The translations under genes and the position numbers were made by a program. From positions 1,598,751-1,662,750 of the forward strand of contig NZ_BBZI01000005.1 in NCBI RefSeq assembly GCF_008974245.1: DNA of 64,000 nucleotides, in the 5' to 3' direction. How positions within the stretch are numbered: position 1 is the first letter of the stretch; every line of letters begins with the position of its first letter. The notes under the pieces were generated by a model. That model was not told the DNA's origin, did no database searches, and saw only the letters and a program-made list of their open reading frames with translations. Of the stretch, positions 27,908 to 35,624 are shown piece by piece. Source of the stretch: Streptomyces abyssomicinicus (GTDB lineage: Bacteria > Actinomycetota > Actinomycetes > Streptomycetales > Streptomycetaceae).

Positions 27908-28055
27908 CCCTCCGTGGGACACCGGCCGCACTCCGTCGGGCCCACCCGCGAGGGGAGTTGTCGGACCGGCGCACTAGGTTTCGGATCACCACGCAGTCGC
28001 CCGCGGCCCTGGCGGGCGGCTGCCGTCGTCGATCCCCCCGGGAGTGGGCCAGAGC

Positions 28056-29618
28056 ATGAGCTTCGAAGCCACCTACGCGGACTTCTCCGCCGATCCGGCG
28101 CGGCTGTCCAACGTCGGCGTCACGCTCCACCGGGCCAGGCCCGCCGGGTCGCACCTGGTGGTGGACGCGGGCGGGAGCGTCACGCTGGAGTTCGAGGTGG
28201 CGGACCCGGAGGGTGTTCCCCAGGTCACGCTCACCGTCACCGCCCTCGTCTCCAAGTCCGGCCGCTCTCCCGGGTACGCACCCGTCGACGTGCTGTTCCA
28301 GGGCGAGGCGCTGGCCGAGAACCTCACCGTGCCGGGTGGCGGAGACCTACCGCAGGACAACGTCTTCGCGGTGCCCGGACGCCTGCTGAAGCGGGGGACC
28401 AACACGCTGGAGATACGGTCGTCCCCCGAGGCGCGCACGATGCTCTGGCTCCACCGCATCACCCTGGACCCCGTCTTCGAGCGGGGCCGCTCGGAGCGCG
28501 CGCGGACGGCGGAGGCCGCCCGGGACTCCGTGTTCGCCTTCCGCACCGAACGCCGCCCCGCCCATGCAGCCGCGTCGGCCCCCTGGCAGTCCGCCCCGAG
28601 GCTGCTGTTCCACGTCGACCGGGGCGAGCGGTCGTTGCCCGCGCAGCTCGGCTGGCGAGGCACGGACGGCGCCGAGGCCGCCATCAGCTTCCAGTCCAAC
28701 ATGTCGGACTTCCACGGCTGTTACCGCACGGCGGACGGGGCGGCGTACGAGTACCGGGGGCGGCTCACCGGCCGGTGGCCGTTCACGGCGGAGACCGAGA
28801 ACCTGTCCACGGCCGCCCTGCACCGTTTCCGCACGGAGGAGGGGTGGGGCGGCGGCTGGCACGCCTCCGAGGAACTGCGGCTCCTGGTCGAGGACGGCGC
28901 GGTGCCCGTCGAGCGGGTGACCTGGCGCGATCAGCGGGGCAACTCCGGGGTGGCCGTGCTGCACGGCGTCTCCGCCGAGGCCGAGGTGGCCGGGGTGGAG
29001 GCGAGTGACGAGCTCCGTGAGGCGCACGAGGTGGCCGGCAACCTCCTCGAGGACTCCCGCGCCAAGTGGCTGGCGCCTGACGACGTCGCGCACCTCGACC
29101 TCACCCTCGCCCGCCCCGCCGCCGTCGCCTCGTACTCCCTGACGACGGCGAACGACCACCCCGACCGCGACCCCCGGGACTGGACCCTCCACGGCTCCCA
29201 CGACGGCCGGACCTGGACGCCGCTGGACACGCGGACCGGCGAGACGTTCGACGCGCGGTTCCAGACACGGGAGTTCACCCTCCGCGCCGGTGCCGGCGGC
29301 GGCTTCGGCGCCGGTGCCGGGGCGGAGACCGGGGGCTACCGGCACTACCGGCTCGACATCACCCGCAACGGCGGTGCGGGCGAGGTCCAGCTCGCCCGGG
29401 TGCGCCTCGCGGCACCGGCCGACGGGCAGGCGTTCACCGGCTACTACCAGCGCTTCGACGAGGGCCCCATCGGCTACCGCGGCACGCCGGCCCCGGCGTC
29501 CCCCGGCAGCTCGGCCCGCCGCCTGGCGGTGGACCTGGAGACAGCCGCCCGGGGACTGGCCGAGACCGCCCGGTCCCTGACCGCGCTCGCCTCCCAACTA
29601 CGCCACGGCCGAGGCTGA
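28056..29618 (+). CDS. Large hypothetical protein with discoidin-like C-terminal domain
   Basis: A 520-residue protein of unknown function. There is no signal peptide or membrane span. The N-terminal 150 residues look like an all-beta sandwich (VTLEFEVADPEGVPQVTLTV, VPGRLLKRGTNTLEIRSS). The middle has a LFHVDRGERSLPAQLGWRG segment and many aromatic residues. Residues about 340-455 (LARPAAVASYSLTTANDHPD, RDWTLHGSHDGRTW, HYRLDITRNGGAGEVQLARV) resemble an F5/8-type C (discoidin) carbohydrate-binding domain. The C-terminus is Ala/Arg-rich. ATG at 28056 is preferred over GTG at 28044. It lies after araD but behind a hairpin, so co-regulation is doubtful. Confidence 0.75.
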   Translation: MSFEATYADFSADPARLSNVGVTLHRARPAGSHLVVDAGGSVTLEFEVADPEGVPQVTLTVTALVSKSGRSPGYAPVDVLFQGEALAENLTVPGGGDLPQDNVFAVPGRLLKRGTNTLEIRSSPEARTMLWLHRITLDPVFERGRSERARTAEAARDSVFAFRTERRPAHAAASAPWQSAPRLLFHVDRGERSLPAQLGWRGTDGAEAAISFQSNMSDFHGCYRTADGAAYEYRGRLTGRWPFTAETENLSTAALHRFRTEEGWGGGWHASEELRLLVEDGAVPVERVTWRDQRGNSGVAVLHGVSAEAEVAGVEASDELREAHEVAGNLLEDSRAKWLAPDDVAHLDLTLARPAAVASYSLTTANDHPDRDPRDWTLHGSHDGRTWTPLDTRTGETFDARFQTREFTLRAGAGGGFGAGAGAETGGYRHYRLDITRNGGAGEVQLARVRLAAPADGQAFTGYYQRFDEGPIGYRGTPAPASPGSSARRLAVDLETAARGLAETARSLTALASQLRHGRG

Positions 29619-29822
29619 TCGGCCGCCTCGACCCGTCCGGTGCCGCTCGGCCTGCCTGTTCCTGGACGGGGCGGACAGAGGTCGGGCCACCCAGCGGGCC
29701 CGCGTTCGCGCGCGTGTCGTCAGGCCGCCCGCACCGGGGCACGTGGGTGTCGGCGGAGGACCGGTAGCCTCGACGAGCTCGATCCCGAACCGGGGGAGTG
29801 TGTCAGTGAGCCTCCGTGAGCG

Positions 29823-29866
29823 CTGCCATCACCATCCCTAGGCTCACCCGCGGCTGGTGATGGCAG
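29823..29866. promoter_or_regulatory. 12-bp inverted repeat upstream of the RibD-like gene
   Basis: CTGCCATCACCA (29823-29834) is exactly complementary to TGGTGATGGCAG (29855-29866) across a 20-nt spacer. A third partial copy, GCCATCACATC, follows at 29870. It ends 39 bp before the RibD-like start, so it is more likely an operator than a terminator. Confidence 0.65.
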
Positions 29867-29904
29867 AGCGCCATCACATCGCTCCGACGGCAGGAGTCCG
29901 TGCA

Positions 29905-30549
29905 ATGTCCCGCGTGAGGGTCCACAACTTCTCCATCTCCATCGACGGATTCGCCACCGGTGAGGGGCAGAGTCTCGACACCCCGTTCGGCCACGCCGGC
30001 GAGCGACTCCACGAGTGGTTCTTCCCGACCAGGACCTTCCAGCAGATGCAGGGCAGGCCGGAGGGGAGCGCCGGGGTCGACGGCGCCATCGCTGCCACCT
30101 GGGACGCCGGCATCGGGGCGGAGATCATGGGCCGCAACAAGTTCGGCCCTCATCGCGGGCCGTGGGAGAACCACGACTGGAACGGCTGGTGGGGGCCCAA
30201 CCCGCCGTTCCACACGCCGGTGTTCGTCCTGACCCACCACCCCCGCCCCTCGGTGGAGATGGAGGGCGGTACGACGTTCCACTTCATCGACGCCACGCCG
30301 CGGGAGGCGCTCCGTCAGGCGCGCGAGGCCGCGGGCGGCCTGGACGTGAGAATCGGTGGCGGGCCGACCACGATCCGCGCGTTCCTCGCCGAAGACCTGA
30401 TCGACCACCTGCACATCGCCGTCGTCCCGATCGTCCTGGGCCGTGGCGAGCGCCTGTGGGACGGACTCGAAGGACTGGAGGAGCGCTTTCGGATCGAGTC
30501 CGTGACCACCCCCAGCGGCGTCACACACATGACCTTCACCAGGCCGTAG
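29905..30549 (+). CDS. RibD C-terminal/dihydrofolate-reductase-like protein
   Basis: A 214-residue protein of the RibD_C/DHFR-like superfamily. It begins MSRVRVHNFSISIDGFATG; later GAEIMGRNKFGPH, VFVLTHHPRPSVEMEGGTTF and the NADPH-binding GGGPTTIRAFLAEDLIDHLH are family-typical, as is IVLGRGERLWDGL. Such proteins are putative NADPH-dependent reductases of unknown substrate. ATG at 29905 follows CAGGAG. An exact 12-bp inverted repeat sits just upstream and may be a regulator's binding site. Confidence 0.88.
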   Translation: MSRVRVHNFSISIDGFATGEGQSLDTPFGHAGERLHEWFFPTRTFQQMQGRPEGSAGVDGAIAATWDAGIGAEIMGRNKFGPHRGPWENHDWNGWWGPNPPFHTPVFVLTHHPRPSVEMEGGTTFHFIDATPREALRQAREAAGGLDVRIGGGPTTIRAFLAEDLIDHLHIAVVPIVLGRGERLWDGLEGLEERFRIESVTTPSGVTHMTFTRP

Positions 30550-30620
30550 CGACCGCCCGGCCCGTGCGGCGACCGCCTCCGTCTCCCCGGCGGCGGGTGA
30601 ACCCGTCCCGGCAGGAGTCC

Positions 30621-31532
30621 CTACCGCGTCACGACCGGGGGCAGCGGTTCGCGGGCAGCGTGCCAGGCGGGGGGAAGGGCGGTGACGCCGGTCCGGGCGG
30701 CGACGACCCCGCCCGCGATGGCGCAGGTGGTGTCGATGTCGCCGCGCCCGGCGACCGTGACCCACAGGCACTCGTGCAGGTCGTCGAGGTGCCCCGCCGC
30801 ACACCACAGGGCGTACGGGACGGTGTCGGGCCCGGACATCCGGTAGCCGGAGCCCAGGACCTCCGCGGCGTGCCGAACCGAGGTGCGCTCCGGCATCCGG
30901 GAAGCGATCCGCACCCCCGACCGGACGTCGCTGTCGGGGAGCCGCTCGGCGACTGCCTGGAGGAAGTCCGACCTGGCCGGGGCGGGCCCGCCCCGGCTGC
31001 GGGTCGCCAGCGCCGCGGCCAGGGCGACCGCCACCGCTCCGGTGATCGCCTCCGGGTGATGGTGCGAGACCGCGCTCTGGCGGGCGGCCTGCTCGGCGAC
31101 CACATCGAGGTCGGCGCCGTGCCAGGCACCGAGCGGGGCGGCTCGCATGGCCGCGCCGTTGCCCCAGGAGCCCTGGCCGCCGAACTGTCCGGCGACCACC
31201 CCCTGCCAGGGCTCGCCCGTAGCGATCCGGCGCAGCACGTCGTGCATCGAGGCTCCGTAGCCTCGGTGCGTGTCCTGCGCGTAGGCCGCCGCGAGGCGCA
31301 GGGCCAGGCGGTCCTGGTCGACGACGCCCCCGCCCTCGACGAGTTCCCGGACGAGGACCAGCGCTTGGGCGGTGTCGTCGCTCCACCGCCACAGCGGTTC
31401 CGGGGGCAGCGTCCGCGTCTCGAGGGCTGCCGGACCGTGCCGGCGCAGGACGCCGAACCAGCGGTCGCCGAAGGCGTCGCCGAACGCGAGCCCGTCCAAC
31501 GAGTCCAGCGCGGCAGTAGGCACGTTGATCAT
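30621..31532 (-). CDS. ADP-ribosylglycohydrolase-family protein
   Basis: A 303-residue member of the DraG/ARH fold. The metal-binding motifs are present: GLAFGDAFGDRWFG near the start, RWSDDTAQALVL (about residue 50) and GRGDIDTTCAIAGGVVAAR near the C-terminus. These enzymes remove ADP-ribose from proteins or small molecules. ATG at 31532 gives the standard length; an upstream frame to 31625 lacks support. No ADP-ribosyltransferase is nearby, so the target is unknown. Confidence 0.92.
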   Translation of the reverse strand: MINVPTAALDSLDGLAFGDAFGDRWFGVLRRHGPAALETRTLPPEPLWRWSDDTAQALVLVRELVEGGGVVDQDRLALRLAAAYAQDTHRGYGASMHDVLRRIATGEPWQGVVAGQFGGQGSWGNGAAMRAAPLGAWHGADLDVVAEQAARQSAVSHHHPEAITGAVAVALAAALATRSRGGPAPARSDFLQAVAERLPDSDVRSGVRIASRMPERTSVRHAAEVLGSGYRMSGPDTVPYALWCAAGHLDDLHECLWVTVAGRGDIDTTCAIAGGVVAARTGVTALPPAWHAAREPLPPVVTR

Positions 31533-31698
31533 CGGCGCAGTATCGCAGCGCGATGGTCCTCCCTCACTCCGGTTTCGGCGCCGCCAGGCCTCCGACCTGG
31601 ACCGCTCGGCATCGCGCGCCCGCACCGTCTCGCACTCACCGGGCAGGCGGGCGGCTCCTTCGGCGTCGTCCGGTGCGCCGACTTGTCATACTCATCCC

Positions 31699-32106
31699 GT
31701 GAACTGGCGCGAACGGGCCCGGGCGGCCGAGCAGGCAGCGGACTGGGACCTGGCGACCGCGCTGGTGAGCGCTCATGCCGAGTGCAATTCCAGCGATCCC
31801 GACATGCACGACAGCCACCTGTGGCACATGGATCTGCTGGCCCGAGCGGAACGGTTCACAGAACTCGCGTCACGCGCTCTCGACGATGGCCACGCGCGTC
31901 GGGCACTCAACAGTTCGCTCGGCGAGCGGGGGATGGATGCGGCACTGCGTCACCGCGCCGAAGACGGTGACCGTGGCGCCCTGTACGTCCTCGTCCGGCT
32001 GTTGTGCAGGACGAATCGGGTGCACGAGGCCGAGCGAGCAGTCGAGGACATCGGCCCGCAGGACCAGTACGCCCGCCGGCTCGTGGCCGAGGGCCGCAAG
32101 GCGTAG
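31699..32106 (+). CDS. Hypothetical protein, 135 residues, probably leaderless
   Basis: Begins VNWRERARAAEQAADWDLAT and ends YARRLVAEGRKA. The sequence is helical and Ala/Arg/Glu-rich, with pairs like DWDLATALVSAHAE and RVHEAERAVEDIG that resemble degenerate TPR/SEL-like helical hairpins. The GTG at 31699 has no ribosome site, but a CATACT -10-like hexamer ends 6 nt upstream, as in leaderless actinobacterial genes. No known function; adjacent genes give no clue. Confidence 0.7.
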   Translation: MNWRERARAAEQAADWDLATALVSAHAECNSSDPDMHDSHLWHMDLLARAERFTELASRALDDGHARRALNSSLGERGMDAALRHRAEDGDRGALYVLVRLLCRTNRVHEAERAVEDIGPQDQYARRLVAEGRKA

Positions 32107-32532
32107 CCGTCCCGTCATCACCGGCCACCACCGCCCACGGCGGCGCGAACACCCGCTCCGGCGCCGCCCGGCCGCCACGCCCTCCGCACGGCCGAGGGTC
32201 CGCGGCGCGACGCCGCCCCCGGACGGGAACGGCGCATTTCCGTCACGGCAGATCCGGTGGCTGCGAAGCGCTCGGCCGGGCGGCCTTCCTGTTGGCTGCT
32301 CCGGCCGACGCAGGCGCAGGCTTGCCGCGGTGCGGATACGGCGGGTCCGTCCGTGCTCGGCGAGCAGACGAAGGGCGCTCGTTGAGTCGGCCGCGTGCGA
32401 AGTGTGCGCCGGCCCATACGGGAGCAGCCAGTTGGGGCGTTCACGGCGTGACCGCCGTCCGGGAAAGCTGATCCCGTGTTGACCCCGGTCTCGTGGGACG
32501 GCCTTGAGGGACCGCCGGGGTAGTGTGCGGCC
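32107..32532. other. Gene-free stretch
   Basis: 426 bp with no convincing gene on either strand: open frames here have poor codon use and no start signals. No strong palindrome or terminator was seen. A TAGTGT hexamer at 32521-32526 may be the -10 of the next gene. Confidence 0.5.
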
Positions 32533-32898
32533 GTGAGGCTTGAGCACTTGCGCGGCCACTGGTTGACGTCGATCGTCCTGCGCACCGATCTGGAGCCCAG
32601 CGAGGCCGTTGTCGTGCTGAGGTCGGAAAGCGCCGGCGTGACGCTCCGCCTCGCGGGCATCGTGCATACCAGGACCGACATCGGCAGCCCGGACGGCGAC
32701 TTCGTGGACCAGGTCGTCGTGCGGGAACTGCCCGTGGACGGCCCGTGGCCGGTCGAGGCCCACCACCTTCTGCACCATCACAACAACCGTTCCGTGCTGC
32801 ACTGGCTGACCATCACCGGCCCGAGCGAGGTCGAGATCGTCGCCGAGAAGTTCAGCGTCGGCCAGGTCGTGTCCGACAGGCGGTCACCATCCACCTGA
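32533..32898 (+). CDS. Hypothetical protein, 121 residues, probably leaderless
   Basis: Begins VRLEHLRGHWLTSIVLRTDL and ends VVSDRRSPST. Alternating hydrophobic residues (SEAVVVLRSESAGVTLRLAG) suggest beta structure; a histidine-rich HHLLHHHNNRSVLHW stretch is notable. The GTG at 32533 lacks a ribosome site but has TAGTGT 6 nt upstream, so a leaderless transcript is likely. No signal peptide. Function unknown. Confidence 0.6.
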   Translation: MRLEHLRGHWLTSIVLRTDLEPSEAVVVLRSESAGVTLRLAGIVHTRTDIGSPDGDFVDQVVVRELPVDGPWPVEAHHLLHHHNNRSVLHWLTITGPSEVEIVAEKFSVGQVVSDRRSPST

Positions 32899-33181
32899 TC
32901 GGTGGCCGGAACAGCCTTGATGATTGCGGTCCCGGTGACGATCGCGCCCGGCACGCCGGATCGGCCTTCTCGCTGCGCACCCTCCGGGCGGACTTCCGGC
33001 CCGAGGACCTGGTGTGCGAGGGGGCCGGGGCGTTCACGGCGGCGGCCGTCACTCCGAAGCAGCGCTGCCTTCTGTACGTCCGATCGCGCGGCTCGTGGAC
33101 ACTCACCCCGACCGGGGACCCGAAGCGGCCTTCAGGGTTCTGCCTGGCAAACGATCTTGGCGGGTTGGCGGAGCCAGAGAA
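32899..33181. other. Gene-free stretch before a transposase remnant
   Basis: No gene with a start signal is visible. A plus-strand frame reads LRADFRPEDLVCEGAGAF and LLYVRSRGSWTLTPTGDP without a start or ribosome site, and may be debris. It directly precedes the transposase fragment, so rearrangement is likely here. Confidence 0.4.
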
Positions 33182-33373
33182 TCATGTGGCGATCGCACGG
33201 AACCGCTCGAGGCGGTTGAAGCGGCGTTCGACCACGTTGCGGGCCCTGTGGGGCTCTCGGCCGAAGGGCGGCGGCCTGCCGCCCGTCTGTCCGCGCCGCA
33301 CACGGTCGGCGTTCTGCTCCGCCCGCTCCGGGATCACCGCCCCGGACACCCCGTCCTCATGGAGGCTCATCAC
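33182..33373 (-). pseudogene. IS5-family transposase fragment (degraded)
   Basis: About 63 codons resemble the C-terminal part of IS5-group (DDE) transposases: VIPERAEQNADRVRRG, GGRPPPFGRE, then the catalytic-glutamate region RNVVERRFNRLERFRAIAT. In intact elements the last motif continues R-Y-D-K; here ACA is followed directly by TGA. The N-terminal two thirds with the DD residues and both ends of an element are missing. It is a scar of an old insertion, not an active element. Confidence 0.75.
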
Positions 33374-33631
33374 AGGGCCACCCCGTCCGATACGGCAACA
33401 GCTGAATCGCCCCCACCGAGGAGGGCGATCCCGTGTCGTCCTCCGTTCCCGTCACCCGTACGGCCCTGGCGGTGTCGTTCATCGTGCTCCCCCTGCGTCC
33501 GGGCTCTCATCCCGGCTTCCCGGGTGCCGGAGCTCCGCGGCGGTCCCGCTGGTTCCGTCTCACCGGCGCCGTTCGCGCCAGAATGACGCACACAGGACGA
33601 GAAGCCCGGGCGAGCTCGCGGAGGCGCAGCG

Positions 33632-34495
33632 ATGCAGCAGCACGCCGACGACGGTGCCGGCCACAGGACGGACGCCGCCGAGGATCCGGAACTGTACGAC
33701 GACGAGATCGACGACGACGGAGCCGAGCCGTTCGGCCATGAGGAGGCCCGCGAAGGCACGGTGGTCCAGGGCGGCGACGCCGCGCAGGGGCGTCCGGCGC
33801 AGGAGGGGAGCCCTGACGTCTTCCTGGACGTCCCCCAGCTCAAGGTCGACGAGATCGACCTCGACGTGGAGAACCTGCGGGCCCGCGTCTCCCTCCAGGC
33901 CGAGGTGCTCGACCTGCTCAAGCTGAACGTGGGTGCCGATGTCGCGCTCGGGCAGGTCCACCTCGGGATCTCCGGGGTGGAAGCACAGGCCCAGCTCAAG
34001 GTCCGGCTGGACAACGTCGCACTGATCATCAACCGGGTCCTCACGACGCTCGACCGCAATCCGCGGATCATCGAGGACCTGGTCCGCAACGTCGGGTCGG
34101 CCGTCGGCGACGTGGGCCGCGGTGCCGGGTCCGCGGTCGAGGTGATCGGCGGCGGTGCAGGTGAGGCCGTCGGAGATCTCGGGCAGGGCGTCGGCGAGCT
34201 GGTCGAGGACGTCGGCGGGAGCGCGGGAGAAGCCGTCGGCGAGGTGGGCGGCGCGGCGGGGGAGGCCACGCGCACGGCAGGAGCGACCGCCGGCTCCGCC
34301 ACTCGCTCGGGAGGCGGCAGGAGCCGCACACCGTCCGCGGGCCGGGCGCCGGCACGGAAGCCGGCCAGGCGGACGGCCAACGGCGCGAACGACGGACGCC
34401 CCGAGACCGGCCGACGCCGCAAGCGTGACGACGCGTCCGAGGCGACCCGGCCCACCGGTCGCCGCGCCGCCAAGGAGCGCGGCGAGCCGCCGTGA
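33632..34495 (+). CDS. Glycine/alanine-rich repeat protein with acidic head and basic tail
   Basis: A 287-residue protein of unknown function. Residues 1-65 are acidic. Residues 66-150 (VFLDVPQLKVDEIDLDVENL, LQAEVLDLLKLNVGADVALG, VRLDNVALIINRVLTTLDRN) form a conserved-looking beta/alpha unit. Residues about 155-235 are a run of 11-14-residue Gly-x-Ala-x-x-x-Val-Gly repeats (GSAVGDVGRGAG, GEAVGDLGQGVG, GEAVGEVGGAAG) like those of LEA or surface-associating proteins. The last 50 are Arg/Lys-rich. ATG at 33632 follows GCGGAGG. The open frame continues after the stop (see 34496-34840). Confidence 0.75.
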   Translation: MQQHADDGAGHRTDAAEDPELYDDEIDDDGAEPFGHEEAREGTVVQGGDAAQGRPAQEGSPDVFLDVPQLKVDEIDLDVENLRARVSLQAEVLDLLKLNVGADVALGQVHLGISGVEAQAQLKVRLDNVALIINRVLTTLDRNPRIIEDLVRNVGSAVGDVGRGAGSAVEVIGGGAGEAVGDLGQGVGELVEDVGGSAGEAVGEVGGAAGEATRTAGATAGSATRSGGGRSRTPSAGRAPARKPARRTANGANDGRPETGRRRKRDDASEATRPTGRRAAKERGEPP

Positions 34496-34840
34496 ACGGA
34501 CGCACCGCCGAGCCCGCCGGCCGATGCCTCCGCCGGGGGGCACGGCCCCGACATCTCCTTCGACGCGGTCGTCAGCGGCGACCGTCTGCGCTTCGAGGAG
34601 ACGCCACGGACCCGGGTCTCCTTCCCCGGCGCTGGAGCACGTGCATCGGCATCCGGCAGTGAGCGGACCAACCTGCCCCCTCGTGTGGCCCCCGGGCAGG
34701 AGTACCGCGACGTGACCGTCGTGTATCGCCTCGCCAGTCGTCTCACCGGGGAGTCGGAGGCCGGGCGGACGGCGGACCAGGACGGACGGCGGCGTGGCCG
34801 GTCTCGCCGCGCAGGGCCACGACACGGGCGCCCGCGCTGA
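34496..34840 (+). pseudogene. Start-less open frame in phase with the preceding gene
   Basis: After the TGA at 34493-34495 the same frame stays open for 114 codons and looks coding: DISFDAVVSGDRLRFEETPR, then RVSFPG, NLPPRVAPGQEYRDVTVVYR and LASRLTGESE, with normal G/C third positions. No ATG, GTG or TTG start precedes this coding-like part. It may be the broken end of a longer gene, an extension made by stop read-through, or the 3' remnant of a deleted gene. Function unknown. Confidence 0.5.
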
Positions 34841-35183
34841 TCAGCGCGGCTGCCCCCGGCCGACCGGCGCGGGCACGGTCATGCCGTCGGCAGGGGCAGC
34901 GGGGCACGGGGACGGTGCGTTCCCTGGAGCGACCCCACAGCCGCCCCGGCGTGCGGCGAACCCGGCGTGCGGCGAACGGGTGGCACACGCCTCTTCACGT
35001 GGCCGCCACGAGGTTGCGGGAACCGGTCCGCCGGGAGCGGTGCGATGAAGCCGTCTGTCTGCATGGGCCTGATCGTCGAGACCGCGTCCCACCCGATCGG
35101 ACGCTGTCCCGCCCGGGGAGGAAGCCCCGCCCCCGCGGGCCCGCGGGGTCCCCTCCCCGGACCCGCGGGCCCAGCCGTACCGG
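34841..35183. other. Gene-free stretch with a 16-bp tandem duplication
   Basis: No supported gene. A perfect 16-bp tandem copy CCGGCGTGCGGCGAAC lies at 34946-34961 and 34962-34977. A terminator-like hairpin lies at 35137-35172. Confidence 0.6.
35137..35172 (-). terminator. Hairpin after the 76-aa gene
   Basis: Near-perfect stem (left arm 35137-35151, right arm 35159-35172, one bulged G), just downstream of the minus-strand small gene that ends at 35184. It supports that gene being transcribed. Confidence 0.6.
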
Positions 35184-35414
35184 TCAGGACGGCGGCAGGT
35201 CGTGGGACCCCTCCCCGGCGTGGGGGCCTCGAGCCGTGTCCACCTGTCCCTCGCGCGTCTGTTCCTCACGCGTCGACCGGTTCGTCCGGTGCCGCCTCAC
35301 CAGCGACCGGACACCCCGCACCGTGTCGACGACCAGCCGGCAGACCCCGATCCCCACCGACAGCTCGGCGGCGTGCTCACGTACGAAGTCCACCGCCGCC
35401 ATGACCAGTTCCAT
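35184..35414 (-). CDS. Small hypothetical protein divergent from the STAND ATPase
   Basis: A 76-residue protein starting MELVMAAVDFVREHAAELSV. Residues 20-40 (VGIGVCRLVVDTVRGVRSLV) are hydrophobic enough for a weak membrane or amphipathic helix, followed by a basic RRHRTNRS stretch and a polar tail. The ATG at 35414 follows AGGGGAC. A hairpin lies just past its end. It is divergent from the NB-ARC gene (start 35625) and may be linked to it by a shared promoter region. Function unknown. Confidence 0.5.
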   Translation of the reverse strand: MELVMAAVDFVREHAAELSVGIGVCRLVVDTVRGVRSLVRRHRTNRSTREEQTREGQVDTARGPHAGEGSHDLPPS

Positions 35415-35624
35415 GTCCCCTGCCCTCTCCCTCGGGTGATGCGGCTCCGTTCGCCGCCTCCCCTCTGTGGTAGCGAGGCGTCCGGCTGTCCCCAACGGGC
35501 GTCGGACGAGCACCGGACAGGACGCCGCGGACCGGCGGGAACACGTGTTGTCCGCCGTCCGGGGGACGTCCGGGCGGACACGGACATAAGCTCGGAGCCA
35601 GGCAGGACAGGGGGAGGCAACCGC

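Noticed and set aside
31870..32802. Minus-strand 310-codon frame
   Set aside because: Overlaps two better-supported plus-strand genes with leaderless promoters; biased, repetitive composition and no ribosome site.
33370..34825. Minus-strand frames opposite the Gly/Ala repeat protein
   Set aside because: Composition is low-complexity antisense of the repeat; the plus strand has a good ribosome site and a conserved-looking core.
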